Source of the DNA: an uncultured Aquimarina sp.
GTDB taxonomy: Bacteria > Bacteroidota > Bacteroidia > Flavobacteriales > Flavobacteriaceae
DNA: 64,000 nt
NCBI GenBank assembly: GCA_947498455.1
Contig: CANMKK010000026.1
Location: forward strand, 1 to 64,000
Direction: 5' to 3'
In this document: in pieces, positions 22,536 through 32,850 of the stretch
Numbering within the stretch: the first letter of the stretch is position 1
Layout: the number at the start of each line of letters is the position of its first letter
Notes under the pieces: model-generated
What the model saw: only the letters and a program-made list of their open reading frames with translations
The model's database searches: none
Told to the model about the DNA's origin: nothing
Made by a program: the position numbers and the translations under genes

Positions 22536-24632
22536 ATGGCCAAGCAAATTAAAGTTTCCCTCATAGGAAATCCTAATACCGGTAAAACATCAGTTTTTAA
22601 TTTATTAACAGGTTTAAATCAACAGGTAGGAAATTATCCTGGAATTACGGTAGAAAAAAAAGAAGGGATCTGTAAATTGCCTAGAGGTGTTAAGGCTCAT
22701 ATTCTTGATTTGCCAGGAACCTATAGTCTTAATGCATCATCGCTAGATGAAAACGTAGTCATAGAAATTTTACTAAATAAAAAAGATAAAGACTTTCCGG
22801 ATGTCGCTGTGGTAGTAAGTGATGTCGAAAATCTAAAAAGAAATTTACTGCTTTTTACGCAAATCAAAGACTTAGAGATTCCTGTGATTCTGGTTATTAA
22901 TATGGCAGATCGTATGGATAGAAAGGGGATATCACTAGATATTCCTTTGCTAGAAAAAGAATTGAATACAAAAATAGCATTAATTAGTGCCAGAAAAAAT
23001 CAAGGGATTGATGAACTCAAAAAATTAATAGTTTCTTATACCTCATTATCCACGAAACCTTGTGTAGAAGCGTTGTCCTTTGCTCCTGATTATTTCAATA
23101 GGCTTCAAAAAGCATTTCCTAATCAATCGATATACAAACTTTGGTTGGTAATTACTCAAGATGTAAATTTTAGAAAGGTTGATAAGAAGAAACCATCAGC
23201 AGCACCGGATTTTGAGATTAAATCAGAGGGTGAGTTAAAAAGATTTCAGCAAAAAGAAACTATTAAGCGGTATCAGTTCATTAATAATGTTCTTAAAAAA
23301 GGGCTTATTGTGAATGAAAAGGCGGCAACAGGTATGCGCGCTAAATTAGATAGAATACTAACCCATAAGTTTTGGGGATACTTTATCTTCTTTGCTATAT
23401 TGTTGTTGATGTTTCAAGCAATTTATGATTGGTCTTCATACCCAATGGATCTTATAGATGAATCATTTGCTTGGCTAAGTGAAACAATCAAAACGAACCT
23501 GCCTTCAGGCCCTTTTATAGACTTAATTACAGAAGGGATAATTCCAGGTTTAGGAGGTATTGTTATTTTTATCCCGCAGATTGCTTTTCTATTTCTTTTT
23601 ATTTCTATCCTTGAAGAAAGTGGATATATGAGCCGTGTAGTTTTTCTGATGGATAGGGTGATGAGAAAATTCGGGTTGAGCGGTAAAAGTGTAGTTCCTT
23701 TGGTTTCAGGAACTGCTTGTGCAATTCCTGCTGTGATGGCAACTCGTAATATAGAAAACTGGAAAGAACGGCTGATTACCATTTTAGTAGTTCCATTTAC
23801 CACCTGTTCTGCACGTTTGCCTGTGTATCTTATTATCATCTCGTTAGTGATACCAGATGAAAAAATAGGTTGGATTTTTGGTTATCAGAGCCTTACTTTA
23901 ATGCTTTTATATTTCCTGGGTTTTGGTACTGCTGTGGGATCCGCATGGCTCCTTAATAAAATGCTGAAAATTAAGAGCAAAACATATTTTGTGATAGAGA
24001 TGCCAGGGTATAAAGTACCTTTGTTTAAGAATGTGGCCATTAATGTTATAGAGAAAACAAAAGCATTCATTTTTGGAGCGGGTAAAATTATTTTAGCAAT
24101 TTCTATTGTTTTATGGGTGCTAGCAAGTTTTGGCCCTACGGAACAATTTAGTAATGCCGAAGAGATTGTAGCAAGTGAGTATGATAATCTATCTGGAGAA
24201 GCATTAGATCAGAAGATTGCATCTCATAAGCTAGAGTATTCTTTTATTGGATATGCAGGTAAGGCAATAGAACCGATTGTAGCTCCATTAGGGTATGATT
24301 GGAAAATAGGAATTGGGATTATCAGTTCTTTTGCTGCAAGAGAGGTTTTTGTAGGTACTTTGGCCACTATTTATAGTGTAGGTAGTGATGAAGAAGAAAC
24401 AATCAAAAACAGAATGGCGGCAGAAGTTAATATGGTAACAGGAGGCCCATTATTTAACCTTGCCAGTGGAATTTCGCTGTTGTTGTTTTATGCGTTTGCC
24501 ATGCAATGTATGAGTACATTAGCAATCGTAAAACGAGAAACAAACAGTTGGAAATGGCCCATTGCCCAGCTTATAGTAATGAGTCTTATGGCATATGGTA
24601 TTGCATTAGTAGCATATCAAACTTTAAAGTAG
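22536..24632 (+). CDS. feoB: Ferrous iron transporter FeoB
   Basis: 698 aa. N-terminal GTPase with G1 GNPNTGKTS, G3 DLPGTYSL, G4 NMAD and G5 SARKNQG; then a GDI-like helical domain and a membrane domain with gate motifs (Cys-containing SGTACAIPA and TTCSARLPVY). Imports Fe(II) across the inner membrane. Shares an operon with feoA and a small Cys-rich membrane protein. Confidence 0.97.
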   Translation: MAKQIKVSLIGNPNTGKTSVFNLLTGLNQQVGNYPGITVEKKEGICKLPRGVKAHILDLPGTYSLNASSLDENVVIEILLNKKDKDFPDVAVVVSDVENLKRNLLLFTQIKDLEIPVILVINMADRMDRKGISLDIPLLEKELNTKIALISARKNQGIDELKKLIVSYTSLSTKPCVEALSFAPDYFNRLQKAFPNQSIYKLWLVITQDVNFRKVDKKKPSAAPDFEIKSEGELKRFQQKETIKRYQFINNVLKKGLIVNEKAATGMRAKLDRILTHKFWGYFIFFAILLLMFQAIYDWSSYPMDLIDESFAWLSETIKTNLPSGPFIDLITEGIIPGLGGIVIFIPQIAFLFLFISILEESGYMSRVVFLMDRVMRKFGLSGKSVVPLVSGTACAIPAVMATRNIENWKERLITILVVPFTTCSARLPVYLIIISLVIPDEKIGWIFGYQSLTLMLLYFLGFGTAVGSAWLLNKMLKIKSKTYFVIEMPGYKVPLFKNVAINVIEKTKAFIFGAGKIILAISIVLWVLASFGPTEQFSNAEEIVASEYDNLSGEALDQKIASHKLEYSFIGYAGKAIEPIVAPLGYDWKIGIGIISSFAAREVFVGTLATIYSVGSDEEETIKNRMAAEVNMVTGGPLFNLASGISLLLFYAFAMQCMSTLAIVKRETNSWKWPIAQLIVMSLMAYGIALVAYQTLK

Positions 24633-24666
24633 AAAATAAGTTTTAGTATCTTTATAGGACAAAAAA

Positions 24667-24825
24667 ATGGATATGAATATTGTAGTCCAGAACATATTAG
24701 TAGGTGTAGTAGTAGCAATGGCTTTGAGTTTTTTAATTAAAAAATTCTTCTGGAAACCAAAATTGTCTACTGCTAAAAAAGATATTTCTCCCTCTTGCGG
24801 AAATGGTAAATGTGGTTGTCACTAA
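24667..24825 (+). CDS. FeoB-associated Cys-rich membrane protein
   Basis: 52 aa (MDMNIVVQNILVGVVVAMAL start), one membrane helix, then a basic stretch and a C-terminal SCGNGKCGCH cluster. This layout matches the short FeoB-associated Cys-rich family, thought to aid FeoB or bind iron. 34 nt after feoB. Confidence 0.85.
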   Translation: MDMNIVVQNILVGVVVAMALSFLIKKFFWKPKLSTAKKDISPSCGNGKCGCH

Positions 24826-25019
24826 TAAATGACAACGATATTAATTCTAATAGCGTACTTTTTTGATTATAAATTGAAATAAGTAGTCTTAGGGATTAAA
24901 ATACTCATCAATAAAGTGTTAAGTAGTGAGTACAAAGTATTAAGTAAAAAGAGATGTTTGAATTGTATATCTTAGCGACTCAAATACTCAGTAACTTTAG
25001 AACTCAGCAACTTCCTTGC

Positions 25020-25952
25020 TCAAAAACTCAAAAACTTCCTTTTTAGCCACTTTATTGGAGCACTACTAATTAAATACACTCCCATAAAAATAAGTACACA
25101 ACATAATAATTTTGGTCCAGTAATATCTCCATCATATTGACTATTTGCAATAAAGTAAGCCATTGCTGCCACCACCAGCATAGCCACAGCCGGTTGCACA
25201 TAAATATAACTGCTAGAAACAGTTGGTTTCACGTATTGAAGGGCGAACATATTGAGAAAATAAGCTAAAAATGTCGGACCGAGAATGACATATAGTAATG
25301 ATGTCCAATTAGAGGTTTCATAAGAACCGAAATCTGTCTCTAAAAGTTGACCAATGCAAAAAGGGAACATACATATAAAACCAGATGAAAAGACCCATGC
25401 AATAACCGTAAGAGGTTTATATTTTGACATTAGAGGTTTTACAATGACAAGATAAAAAGCAAAGGACAGTGCATTGATACTAATAAAAATATTTCCTTTT
25501 AAAGAACCAGTTCCCAGACCAGAATTTCCGAGATATATTAAGAGTACAGCTCCAGTACCACCAATGAAAATTCCTAAGATTCGTTGAATGGTTAAAGCCT
25601 CTTTTAGTAAGAAAAAACTAATGATAACTGTAAATATTGGCATCGCAGTAACAATAATTGCCGCATCTACCGGAGAGGTAAGACTCAATCCATTCATGGA
25701 AAAAAATTGATTAATGAATACCCCAAGAATGCCACATAATAGTAATCTGGGAATATCTTTTCTCTGTACTCGCTCCTTTATAAAGAATTTTAAGATAAAG
25801 AATAATAAACTTGCGCAACTAATTCTTAGAAATACCAAGGCCGAAGGTCCTATTTTATGTGGCATTAAACCTTTTGCGATAATATAATTTGCTCCGTATA
25901 TAATATTAACGCTTAGTAATGCAATATGTGCTTTGACTTTATTAGAAATCAT
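25020..25952 (-). CDS. EamA/DMT-family transporter
   Basis: 310 aa with about ten membrane helices in two EamA repeats (first begins NIIYGANYIIAKGLM, second from about residue 155). Members of this family export amino acids or other small metabolites; the substrate cannot be read from sequence. Convergent with feoB. Confidence 0.85.
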   Translation of the reverse strand: MISNKVKAHIALLSVNIIYGANYIIAKGLMPHKIGPSALVFLRISCASLLFFILKFFIKERVQRKDIPRLLLCGILGVFINQFFSMNGLSLTSPVDAAIIVTAMPIFTVIISFFLLKEALTIQRILGIFIGGTGAVLLIYLGNSGLGTGSLKGNIFISINALSFAFYLVIVKPLMSKYKPLTVIAWVFSSGFICMFPFCIGQLLETDFGSYETSNWTSLLYVILGPTFLAYFLNMFALQYVKPTVSSSYIYVQPAVAMLVVAAMAYFIANSQYDGDITGPKLLCCVLIFMGVYLISSAPIKWLKRKFLSF

Positions 25953-26177
25953 CGTGCTAAGATAATGAAACTCTATGCACTACGTTTTTATAAAGTGTTA
26001 AATGGAATGCGAATATCACCATCATTTGATACTTCTAAACAAATGTTTAAGTAATCCTGATTCTTGATTTCGACGTTGTAGCGGTCTTAATTAAAAAGTT
26101 TAGCATGCTGGTGTCTTACAACATAAGTTCTTTTATAATGTTATTATCTTCTGTTTTTTTATGATTACTTTGAAAAC

Positions 26178-27659
26178 ATGAAACATAAAAAAGCAATAAT
26201 TATAGGTTCAGGGATAGGAGGGTTGGCATCCGCTATTCGATTAAAAAACCTTGGCTTTGAGGTAGAGGTATATGAAGTGAATACATATCCTGGAGGTAAA
26301 TTGGCTGAAATCTATAAGAACGGATATAGGTTCGATTGCGGCCCTTCATTATTTACGATGCCGCAGTATGTTGATGAGTTATTCGAGATATCAGGCAAAA
26401 ACCCATTGGAGTATTTTCAATATGAAAAACTAGAAACAATTTGTAATTATTTTTATGAAGATGGAACTTTGTTTACGGCCTTTTCTGATATAGAAAAATT
26501 TGCTAATGAAGCAGCCTCTATATTTGATGTGACTACAGAAAAAATTATTCAGTATTTAAAAAAAAGTAAACGGAAGTATGAGCTCACTTCTTCTTTGTTT
26601 TTAGAAAAGTCATTACACAAGCTATCGACATATCTCAGCTTCGAAACAGTAAAGGCACTGATGCAAGTAAATACACTTGATATCAGTAAGAGTTTACATG
26701 ACCTAAATGAAGATAATTTTAAGGATGTTCGATTGGTTCAATTTTTTGATAGATATGCTACCTATAATGGCTCTTCTCCCTATCTAACACCTGGTATTAT
26801 GTCTATGATTCCGCATTTAGAACAGTATTTTGGAACATTTTTGCCAAAAGGAGGAATGTATAGTATTGTAAAAAGTTTGTTTCAATTGGCTATAGATATA
26901 GGGGTTAAATTTTCTTTCGAAACCAGAGTTGAAGAAATCCTGGTAGAAAATGAGAAAGTCAAAGGGGTAATAATTAATAAAAAAATGGTTGAATCCGATA
27001 TTGTAGTTTCTAATATGGATATCGTTCCAACCTACCGAAAATTGTTACCCGGTATAAAAGCACCTGAAAAAAGCCTAAAACAACCAAGATCAAGCTCGGC
27101 ATTGATATTTTATTGGGGGGTTAAAAACGAATTTCCAAAGCTTGATGTACATAATATTTTTTTCTCCGATAATTATAAAAACGAATTCGAATATATTTTC
27201 GAAAAGAAACAAGTATATAATGATCCTACAATATATATAAACATTACCTCCAAAAAAGAATCTGTAGATGCTCCTCCTGGTTCTGAGAATTGGTTTGTAA
27301 TGATTAATGTTCCGAGTAATGAAGGTCAGGACTGGGATGAAATTATAGATAGGTCTCGAAAAAATATTTTAGATAAATTATCCAATAGACTTGGTGTGGC
27401 TATAGAACCTTTCATAGAAATTGAAAAAATTCTTGACCCAAGAAGTATTGAGGCTAATACACAATCCTATCAGGGAGCTTTGTACGGAGCAGGAAGTAAT
27501 ACAAAATATGCTTCCTTCCTGAGACATCCAAATTTTTCGGGAAGAATAAAAAACTTATATTTATGCGGAGGAAGTGTGCATCCCGGTGGAGGTATTCCGT
27601 TATGTCTGTTATCAGCAAAAATTGTATCCGATTTGATAGAGAAAGATTTTGTTTCGTGA
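26178..27659 (+). CDS. Carotenoid desaturase (CrtI/CrtD-like)
   Basis: 493 aa FAD-dependent oxidoreductase. N-terminal dinucleotide motif IIGSGIGGLASAIRL, then KLAEIYKNGYRFDCGPSLFT, and a C-terminal GGSVHPGGGIPLC that closes the FAD site, as in phytoene desaturases. With a CruF-like gene next to it, it more likely acts as CrtD (3,4-desaturation of a hydroxylated end) than as CrtI. First gene of a three-gene operon. Confidence 0.85.
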   Translation: MKHKKAIIIGSGIGGLASAIRLKNLGFEVEVYEVNTYPGGKLAEIYKNGYRFDCGPSLFTMPQYVDELFEISGKNPLEYFQYEKLETICNYFYEDGTLFTAFSDIEKFANEAASIFDVTTEKIIQYLKKSKRKYELTSSLFLEKSLHKLSTYLSFETVKALMQVNTLDISKSLHDLNEDNFKDVRLVQFFDRYATYNGSSPYLTPGIMSMIPHLEQYFGTFLPKGGMYSIVKSLFQLAIDIGVKFSFETRVEEILVENEKVKGVIINKKMVESDIVVSNMDIVPTYRKLLPGIKAPEKSLKQPRSSSALIFYWGVKNEFPKLDVHNIFFSDNYKNEFEYIFEKKQVYNDPTIYINITSKKESVDAPPGSENWFVMINVPSNEGQDWDEIIDRSRKNILDKLSNRLGVAIEPFIEIEKILDPRSIEANTQSYQGALYGAGSNTKYASFLRHPNFSGRIKNLYLCGGSVHPGGGIPLCLLSAKIVSDLIEKDFVS

Positions 27660-27662
27660 ACT

Positions 27663-28289
27663 ATGCAAATAAGAAGAAAGTCCATTATATCCATTACCTT
27701 GATTTGGATATTTAATCTATCAGGAATCATTGGCGTTTTAGTAGGATATGAAGATTGGTTTCTGTCGTTAACACCGCTACATCTTTTGATTTATTTGATG
27801 TTGATTCTTTGGAACTCTAATGTTAATAAGAGATTGCTTCTGGGATTGGCGATCCCTTTTGGTATTGGAATGATTGCCGAATTTCTTGGAGTACATTATG
27901 GATTCATCTTTGGGGAATATACGTATGGAGAAAATTTAGGAGTTAAAATTTTTGAAGTACCACTAATGATAGGAGTGAATTGGGTGATTTTGGTGTATTG
28001 TACAGCAGCGATTGCAAACAGATGTAGTAATAGCGCTGTAATCGCTTCATTTATAGGTGCAATATTGATGGTAATACTAGATATGGTTATAGAGGTATCT
28101 GCTCCGAGATTTGACTTTTGGGAATTCAAAAACGGAATAGTACCCCTTCAAAACTACATAGGATGGTTTGTGATAGCCTTTATCGGGCATCTATTATTCC
28201 AGAAATTAGTAAAAACGCTGCATACTATCATAGCAATTCATATCTTCATAGCAATAGCAGTATTCTTTACTACATTTTTATTTTTCTAA
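27663..28289 (+). CDS. CruF-like carotenoid biosynthesis membrane protein
   Basis: 208 aa, about six membrane helices (IWIFNLSGIIGVLVGY, LLLGLAIPFGIGMIAEFLGV), with GxxxGxYxYG-like FGEYTYGENLG and MDMVIEVSAPRFDFWE in modified order (LDMVIEVSAPRFDFWEF). This fits DUF422/CruF, a carotenoid 1',2'-hydratase. 3 nt after the desaturase and abutting the cyclase gene, so tightly coupled. Confidence 0.8.
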   Translation: MQIRRKSIISITLIWIFNLSGIIGVLVGYEDWFLSLTPLHLLIYLMLILWNSNVNKRLLLGLAIPFGIGMIAEFLGVHYGFIFGEYTYGENLGVKIFEVPLMIGVNWVILVYCTAAIANRCSNSAVIASFIGAILMVILDMVIEVSAPRFDFWEFKNGIVPLQNYIGWFVIAFIGHLLFQKLVKTLHTIIAIHIFIAIAVFFTTFLFF

Positions 28290-29444
28290 ATGCAGAAATA
28301 CGATTATATCATTACAGGTACAGGAGCATCAGGAATGATGTTGGTATATCGTATGTTGATGGATTCTTTTTTTAAGGATAAACAATTGCTTTTGATTGAA
28401 AAAGAAGTTAAGAATCAAAATGATCGTACCTGGTGTTTTTGGGAAAAAAGAACAACAGTGTTGTGGGATGCGATTGTGAGTAAAGAGTGGAATCATGTTT
28501 TCTTTGGTAGTGAAAATTTTGCAGAAGTTATAAATATTGAGCCATATCAATATAAGCTTATACGTAGTAAAGATTTTTATCAGTTTGTTTTAGAACATAT
28601 ACGTCAAAAAAGCAATGTTACGGTCGTTCAGGAAAAGGTGATTGGTCTTATAGATGAAGGGGCAATCGTGGAAGTGGAAACCGATCAGAGAATCTATCTA
28701 GGAGATAAAGTTTTTAATAGTGTATTATTATCTCCGGAATATGTAACACAGCAAAAATATCCATTATTGAATCAGCATTTTATAGGATGGTTTATAAGAA
28801 CTAAAACCCCCATTTTTGATCCAAAAACTGCTACTTTTATGGATTTTGAAGTGAAACAGAAAGGAAGTACAAGATTTATGTATGTGTTGCCAATTTCTGA
28901 AACAGAAGCTTTATTTGAATATACTTTATTCTCTAAAAACTTGTTGGATACAGAAGAATACGAAGCCGAAATTGTAGCATATTTAGACCGTAAAGGAGTC
29001 AAAGAATATGAAATCACCGAAAAAGAAAAGGGATGCATACCCATGACCTGTTATGAATTTAGCAAACAAAACTCTAAAAATATTTTACATATCGGAACAG
29101 CAGGAGGATGGACCAAGCCAAGTACAGGATATACATTTCGGAATGCGTCTAAGAAAACAGAAAAACTAATAGAGTTTCTTAAAAGGAATGATGATCTATC
29201 AAAATTCGAAAAACGAAGTAGATTCTGGTATTATGATTTGCTGTTTATGGACTTACTTTCTAAAGAAAATCAATATGGAGCTGAGTTATTTTCAAGATTG
29301 TTTAGAAAGAATAAGACAGTCGATATTCTAACGTTTTTAGATGAGGAAACTACTTTTGTAGAAGAATTAAAAATAATGAGTACAATGCCTGCTGGCAAAT
29401 TTATTAGTATGATTTTTAAGAGATTAGTTGCAAAAATTAGATAA
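28290..29444 (+). CDS. crtY: Lycopene cyclase (CrtY-like)
   Basis: 384 aa flavoprotein. N-terminal IITGTGASGMML, NDRTWCFWE (conserved CrtY motif) and GTAGGWTKPSTGYTFRNA near residue 270 are typical of lycopene beta-cyclases. Cyclises one or both lycopene ends; with CruF- and CrtD-like neighbours a monocyclic myxol/saproxanthin-type product is plausible. Its end overlaps the convergent TlpA-like gene by 8 nt. Confidence 0.9.
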   Translation: MQKYDYIITGTGASGMMLVYRMLMDSFFKDKQLLLIEKEVKNQNDRTWCFWEKRTTVLWDAIVSKEWNHVFFGSENFAEVINIEPYQYKLIRSKDFYQFVLEHIRQKSNVTVVQEKVIGLIDEGAIVEVETDQRIYLGDKVFNSVLLSPEYVTQQKYPLLNQHFIGWFIRTKTPIFDPKTATFMDFEVKQKGSTRFMYVLPISETEALFEYTLFSKNLLDTEEYEAEIVAYLDRKGVKEYEITEKEKGCIPMTCYEFSKQNSKNILHIGTAGGWTKPSTGYTFRNASKKTEKLIEFLKRNDDLSKFEKRSRFWYYDLLFMDLLSKENQYGAELFSRLFRKNKTVDILTFLDEETTFVEELKIMSTMPAGKFISMIFKRLVAKIR

Positions 29445-30504
29445 TAATATTTTCGAATAATTTGATAATTTCCTTTTCTGATGAAGGTTTAGGAGCATCT
29501 GGGTCAATGATTTTCCCATTAGGGTCAATAAGCAAATATCTTGGAATAGAGCTGTTATTTAGAGACTTAATGAATGCTGATTGACTCCCTTGATTTTCGA
29601 ATAATTGAATTCCAGTAAGTTGTCGCTCTCTGATATGTTGCAACCATTTATTTTTGTTTTCAGGAGTGTCAATCGAAATGCTTATAAATTCAATATTTTT
29701 TCCTTTATAAGTATTATGCATTTTCTCGAAATAAGGTTCTTGAAATATACAGGGTTGACACCAAGTAGCCCAAATATCTATATATACATACTTCCCTTTA
29801 AAATCAGAAAGATGAATGCTATTGGAATCTTTATCTATGTATGAAAAATCTTCTGCCAAAGAGCCTAGCAGTGTTTTTTTAGCCTTTTCGTCCTTTAGTT
29901 TTTTTAAATACTTTTTTAGAAACTTTTGATTTGAGTAGTGACGATTGTTTTGTTTTTTCTTTTTTGTTAAAAATGAATCTGCAATTTTCCCTTTATACGA
30001 GTCCAATAAATTATTATGTTTTTCTAATACCTCAGATTTTATAAATAAATCGAAATCATTAATTTCATTTTTAACATAAGTCTCAATAATTTGTTTGTTT
30101 AGTCTCTCCTTATTAGCATAGAGCTGATTTCTTTCGTAACCTAAACCCGAATATTGTAAGGATTTGACAGGAGTTTTAATGTCAAATGAGATAGAAAGGT
30201 CAAAGTCATTTTTTAAATATATGGAAGTCGTAAACTCCTCATAGATCATATCATATTCTCTTTCGCTCAATTTTAGTGTGTCAGAAAAATGACCTTTTTC
30301 ATCTACATTGATTACTTTTTTATAGTTAGACTTTTTATAAAGCAAATCCATGTAACTAGCTTGTATAACTAGTTTTTGATCATCAATAGGGTTTTCAATT
30401 GTACCAGAAATAGTAACATAATCATTGTTCTTTTTTTCTTGGCAAGAAACAAGAATTGATAGTATGATAAGTGTTAGTATATTCTTAGCGATAGGCTTTT
30501 TCAT
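29437..30504 (-). CDS. TlpA-like thioredoxin-fold lipoprotein
   Basis: 355 aa. Lipoprotein signal (ILTLIILSILVSC), an N-terminal DUF4369-like beta domain, a helical middle and a C-terminal thioredoxin domain with IWATWCQPC (CxxC) and a cis-Pro SSIPRYLLI loop. Common Bacteroidetes periplasmic disulfide oxidoreductase. Overlaps crtY tail to tail. Confidence 0.88.
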   Translation of the reverse strand: MKKPIAKNILTLIILSILVSCQEKKNNDYVTISGTIENPIDDQKLVIQASYMDLLYKKSNYKKVINVDEKGHFSDTLKLSEREYDMIYEEFTTSIYLKNDFDLSISFDIKTPVKSLQYSGLGYERNQLYANKERLNKQIIETYVKNEINDFDLFIKSEVLEKHNNLLDSYKGKIADSFLTKKKKQNNRHYSNQKFLKKYLKKLKDEKAKKTLLGSLAEDFSYIDKDSNSIHLSDFKGKYVYIDIWATWCQPCIFQEPYFEKMHNTYKGKNIEFISISIDTPENKNKWLQHIRERQLTGIQLFENQGSQSAFIKSLNNSSIPRYLLIDPNGKIIDPDAPKPSSEKEIIKLFENIII

Positions 30505-30531
30505 ATTTTATCGTAATAAAAAAGATGTCAA

Positions 30532-31269
30532 TTATCCTAATCCCCGTTCTTTTTGAATATGTTCGTAGGCCTTTTGTACTTCTTTAAATTTTGCTTCTGC
30601 TCCTTTGATATGTACAGGATCCATATGCTGTACTTTATCAGGGTGATATTTTTTGGCCATCGTGCGATATGCTTTTTTTACCTCTGCATCTGTAGCCGTT
30701 TTTTCTATTTCCAGAATTTTATAGGCGTGATTGCCGGTTTTAAAAAACATAGCTTTTATACTTTCGAAATCCCTGAAACTAAGCCGCATAAATCCAGCTA
30801 TTTTTTGAATTTCATTAGCTTCTGCCTCACTAACGTGCCCATCTGCATTGGCAATTCCAAAAAGAAAATGTAGAATCTGTAATCTTGCTTCATAACGTGT
30901 ACGCTGAGTTAGGTACAGACATATACGATGCGCAGAAACCTCTCTGTTTTTTATAACTTCATTAAAAGTTCGGAAAGTGGCATTCGCCCTTTCTTTTCCG
31001 TAAGCACTTACAAAATATTGACGGACATAATCTAATTCTGTTTGGTTGATACGACCGTCAGCCTTAATTACAATAGAAGAAAGTGAAAGCAAATTAAGTT
31101 CAAAATCACCAAGAGTAACACGTTCTTCTTTAGTAAAAACTTTTTTAAAACCTTCTTTATTTCTTTTACCTCTTGTAGTATCTAATAAGCTACCCAATAT
31201 AAAACCAAGCATAGCTCCGGGAAACCTAAAAAAAATATAGCCTAATAATGCAGCAATCCATTTAATCAT
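30532..31269 (-). CDS. TerB-DnaJ co-chaperone (DjlA-like)
   Basis: 245 aa. N-terminal short hydrophobic segment (LLGYIFFRFPGAMLGFILG), a central TerB-like helical domain (residues about 50-165) and a C-terminal J domain with KKAYRTMAKKYHPDK (HPD triad). Stimulates DnaK ATPase, probably at the membrane. Confidence 0.9.
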   Translation of the reverse strand: MIKWIAALLGYIFFRFPGAMLGFILGSLLDTTRGKRNKEGFKKVFTKEERVTLGDFELNLLSLSSIVIKADGRINQTELDYVRQYFVSAYGKERANATFRTFNEVIKNREVSAHRICLYLTQRTRYEARLQILHFLFGIANADGHVSEAEANEIQKIAGFMRLSFRDFESIKAMFFKTGNHAYKILEIEKTATDAEVKKAYRTMAKKYHPDKVQHMDPVHIKGAEAKFKEVQKAYEHIQKERGLG

Positions 31270-31439
31270 TCAATAGCAATTTTGAGGGTGTAAAGATAAC
31301 TGAATTATCTAACTGATATATCTTTACAAATCTATTAGTAAATGAATACTAAGATTCGTTACGGAAAAATTACTATTTAGTTAGTAAAAGGGATCTTTAC
31401 GGACTACTTGACAGTCACGTGTGTCTGGTACATTATTTG

Positions 31440-31447
31440 TACCTTTG
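31440..31447 (+). promoter_or_regulatory. -7 box TACCTTTG of the bacilliredoxin gene
   Basis: Perfect TAnnTTTG, 36 nt before ATG 31483. Confidence 0.5.
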
Positions 31448-31482
31448 TATAAAAATTTAAAACAAAAAAATAGTTAAAAAAT

Positions 31483-31893
31483 ATGTATCCAGCAGATTTA
31501 GTAAAACCAATGCGCGAAGACCTTACTAATTTAGGTTTTAATGAATTACAAACAGCAGAGGCAGTAGAAGCAGCTATTGCAAAAGAAGGAACTACATTAG
31601 TAGTTGTAAATTCTGTATGTGGTTGTGCTGCAGCAAATGCAAGACCCGGAGCAAAAGCTTCTTTGAACAATGATAAAAAACCAGATCACTTAGTAACTGT
31701 TTTTGCAGGAGTAGATCGTGAAGCAACAGATAAAGCACGTGGTTTTATGGTTCCTTTTCCTCCATCATCACCTTCCATGGCTTTGTTTAAAAATGGTGAA
31801 TTAGTGCATATGATCGAGCGTCATCATATCGAAGGAAGACCGGCAGATATGATTGCGGAAAACCTAAAAGATGCCTATAATGAATATTGCTAA
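31483..31893 (+). CDS. BrxA/BrxB-family bacilliredoxin
   Basis: 136 aa, full family length. NSVCGCAAANARPG holds the CGC active site of the YphP/YqiW family, which removes bacillithiol from oxidised proteins. Own promoter and terminator, so monocistronic. Confidence 0.93.
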   Translation: MYPADLVKPMREDLTNLGFNELQTAEAVEAAIAKEGTTLVVVNSVCGCAAANARPGAKASLNNDKKPDHLVTVFAGVDREATDKARGFMVPFPPSSPSMALFKNGELVHMIERHHIEGRPADMIAENLKDAYNEYC

Positions 31894-31918
31894 ACAATAG
31901 TTTAGTATATACTATTTA

Positions 31919-31950
31919 AAAAACCGCTTGTATATACAAGCGGTTTTTTG
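31919..31950 (+). terminator. Terminator after bacilliredoxin
   Basis: AAAACCGCTTGTA / TACAAGCGGTTTT perfect stem with T run. Confidence 0.9.
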
Positions 31951-32096
31951 TTTCCATAAAGAAGAGCATGCCTATGATTTGTTTTATAACCGCTTAGATA
32001 TCGTAATTTGTGTGTGAAAGAATTGTCTAACTAAAAATAATATCAGACCTTGCACACCAGTATAAGAATAAAAAAAATTAATTGCTAAGAAAAGTT

Positions 32097-32840
32097 ATGG
32101 GGGCATTAAAAAGGATAATTTCATATCCGCTTTCAATAGTTTTCTATTTGTTTTTTGGATTAACATTAGTGGTCTTCCATGTTTTACAATGGCTAGGGGT
32201 AACATTAGGAGGAACAAGAACGCATCGAGGGGTGGTTAATCTAATGAATCTGTGCTTGCTTCGGTGTTTGCATATTCTAGGAGTAACGTTTAGTTTTAAG
32301 AATACGCAAACAGTACCAGAAGGGCGCTCTTTGATTATTGTTTCGAATCATCAGAGTATGTTTGATATTCCGTTGATTTCTTGGTTTTTACGAAAATATA
32401 AGCCTAAGTTTATTTCTAAAATAGAACTGGGTAAAGGAATACCAAGTATTTCATTTAATCTACGACGTGGAGGACATGTTTTAATTGATAGAAAAAATCC
32501 AAAACAATCATTGCCAGCCCTGTCTAAGTTTGCAAAATTCATTACAGAAAACAATTTTTCAGCAGTTATTTTTCCTGAAGGAACCAGAAGTAGAAATGGA
32601 GAGCCTAAAGAGTTTGCACCGACAGGATTAAAAATTTTATGTAAAAATGCTCCGGAAGCATTGGTGCTTCCTGTAACAATAAATAATAGTTGGAAATTAG
32701 TTCGATTTGGTAATTTACCTATGGGAATAGGATTACATTTATCTCTAGAAGTACAGAAACCTATAGAAATAAAAGAGGTGCCAATAAAAGAACTATTAGA
32801 AACTATAGAAAAGAGTGTGATCTCAACAATTAAAACGTAA
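32097..32840 (+). CDS. plsC: 1-acyl-glycerol-3-phosphate acyltransferase (PlsC family)
   Basis: About 247 aa from ATG 32097 (a TTG 15 nt earlier is possible). Two N-terminal hydrophobic segments, then NHQSMFD (the NHx4D catalytic motif) and FPEGTRSRNG (glycerophosphate binding). Makes phosphatidic acid at the inner membrane. Followed at 10 nt by an acyl-ACP desaturase, a lipid-linked pair. Confidence 0.9.
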   Translation: MGALKRIISYPLSIVFYLFFGLTLVVFHVLQWLGVTLGGTRTHRGVVNLMNLCLLRCLHILGVTFSFKNTQTVPEGRSLIIVSNHQSMFDIPLISWFLRKYKPKFISKIELGKGIPSISFNLRRGGHVLIDRKNPKQSLPALSKFAKFITENNFSAVIFPEGTRSRNGEPKEFAPTGLKILCKNAPEALVLPVTINNSWKLVRFGNLPMGIGLHLSLEVQKPIEIKEVPIKELLETIEKSVISTIKT

Positions 32841-32850
32841 ACCTTGAGCT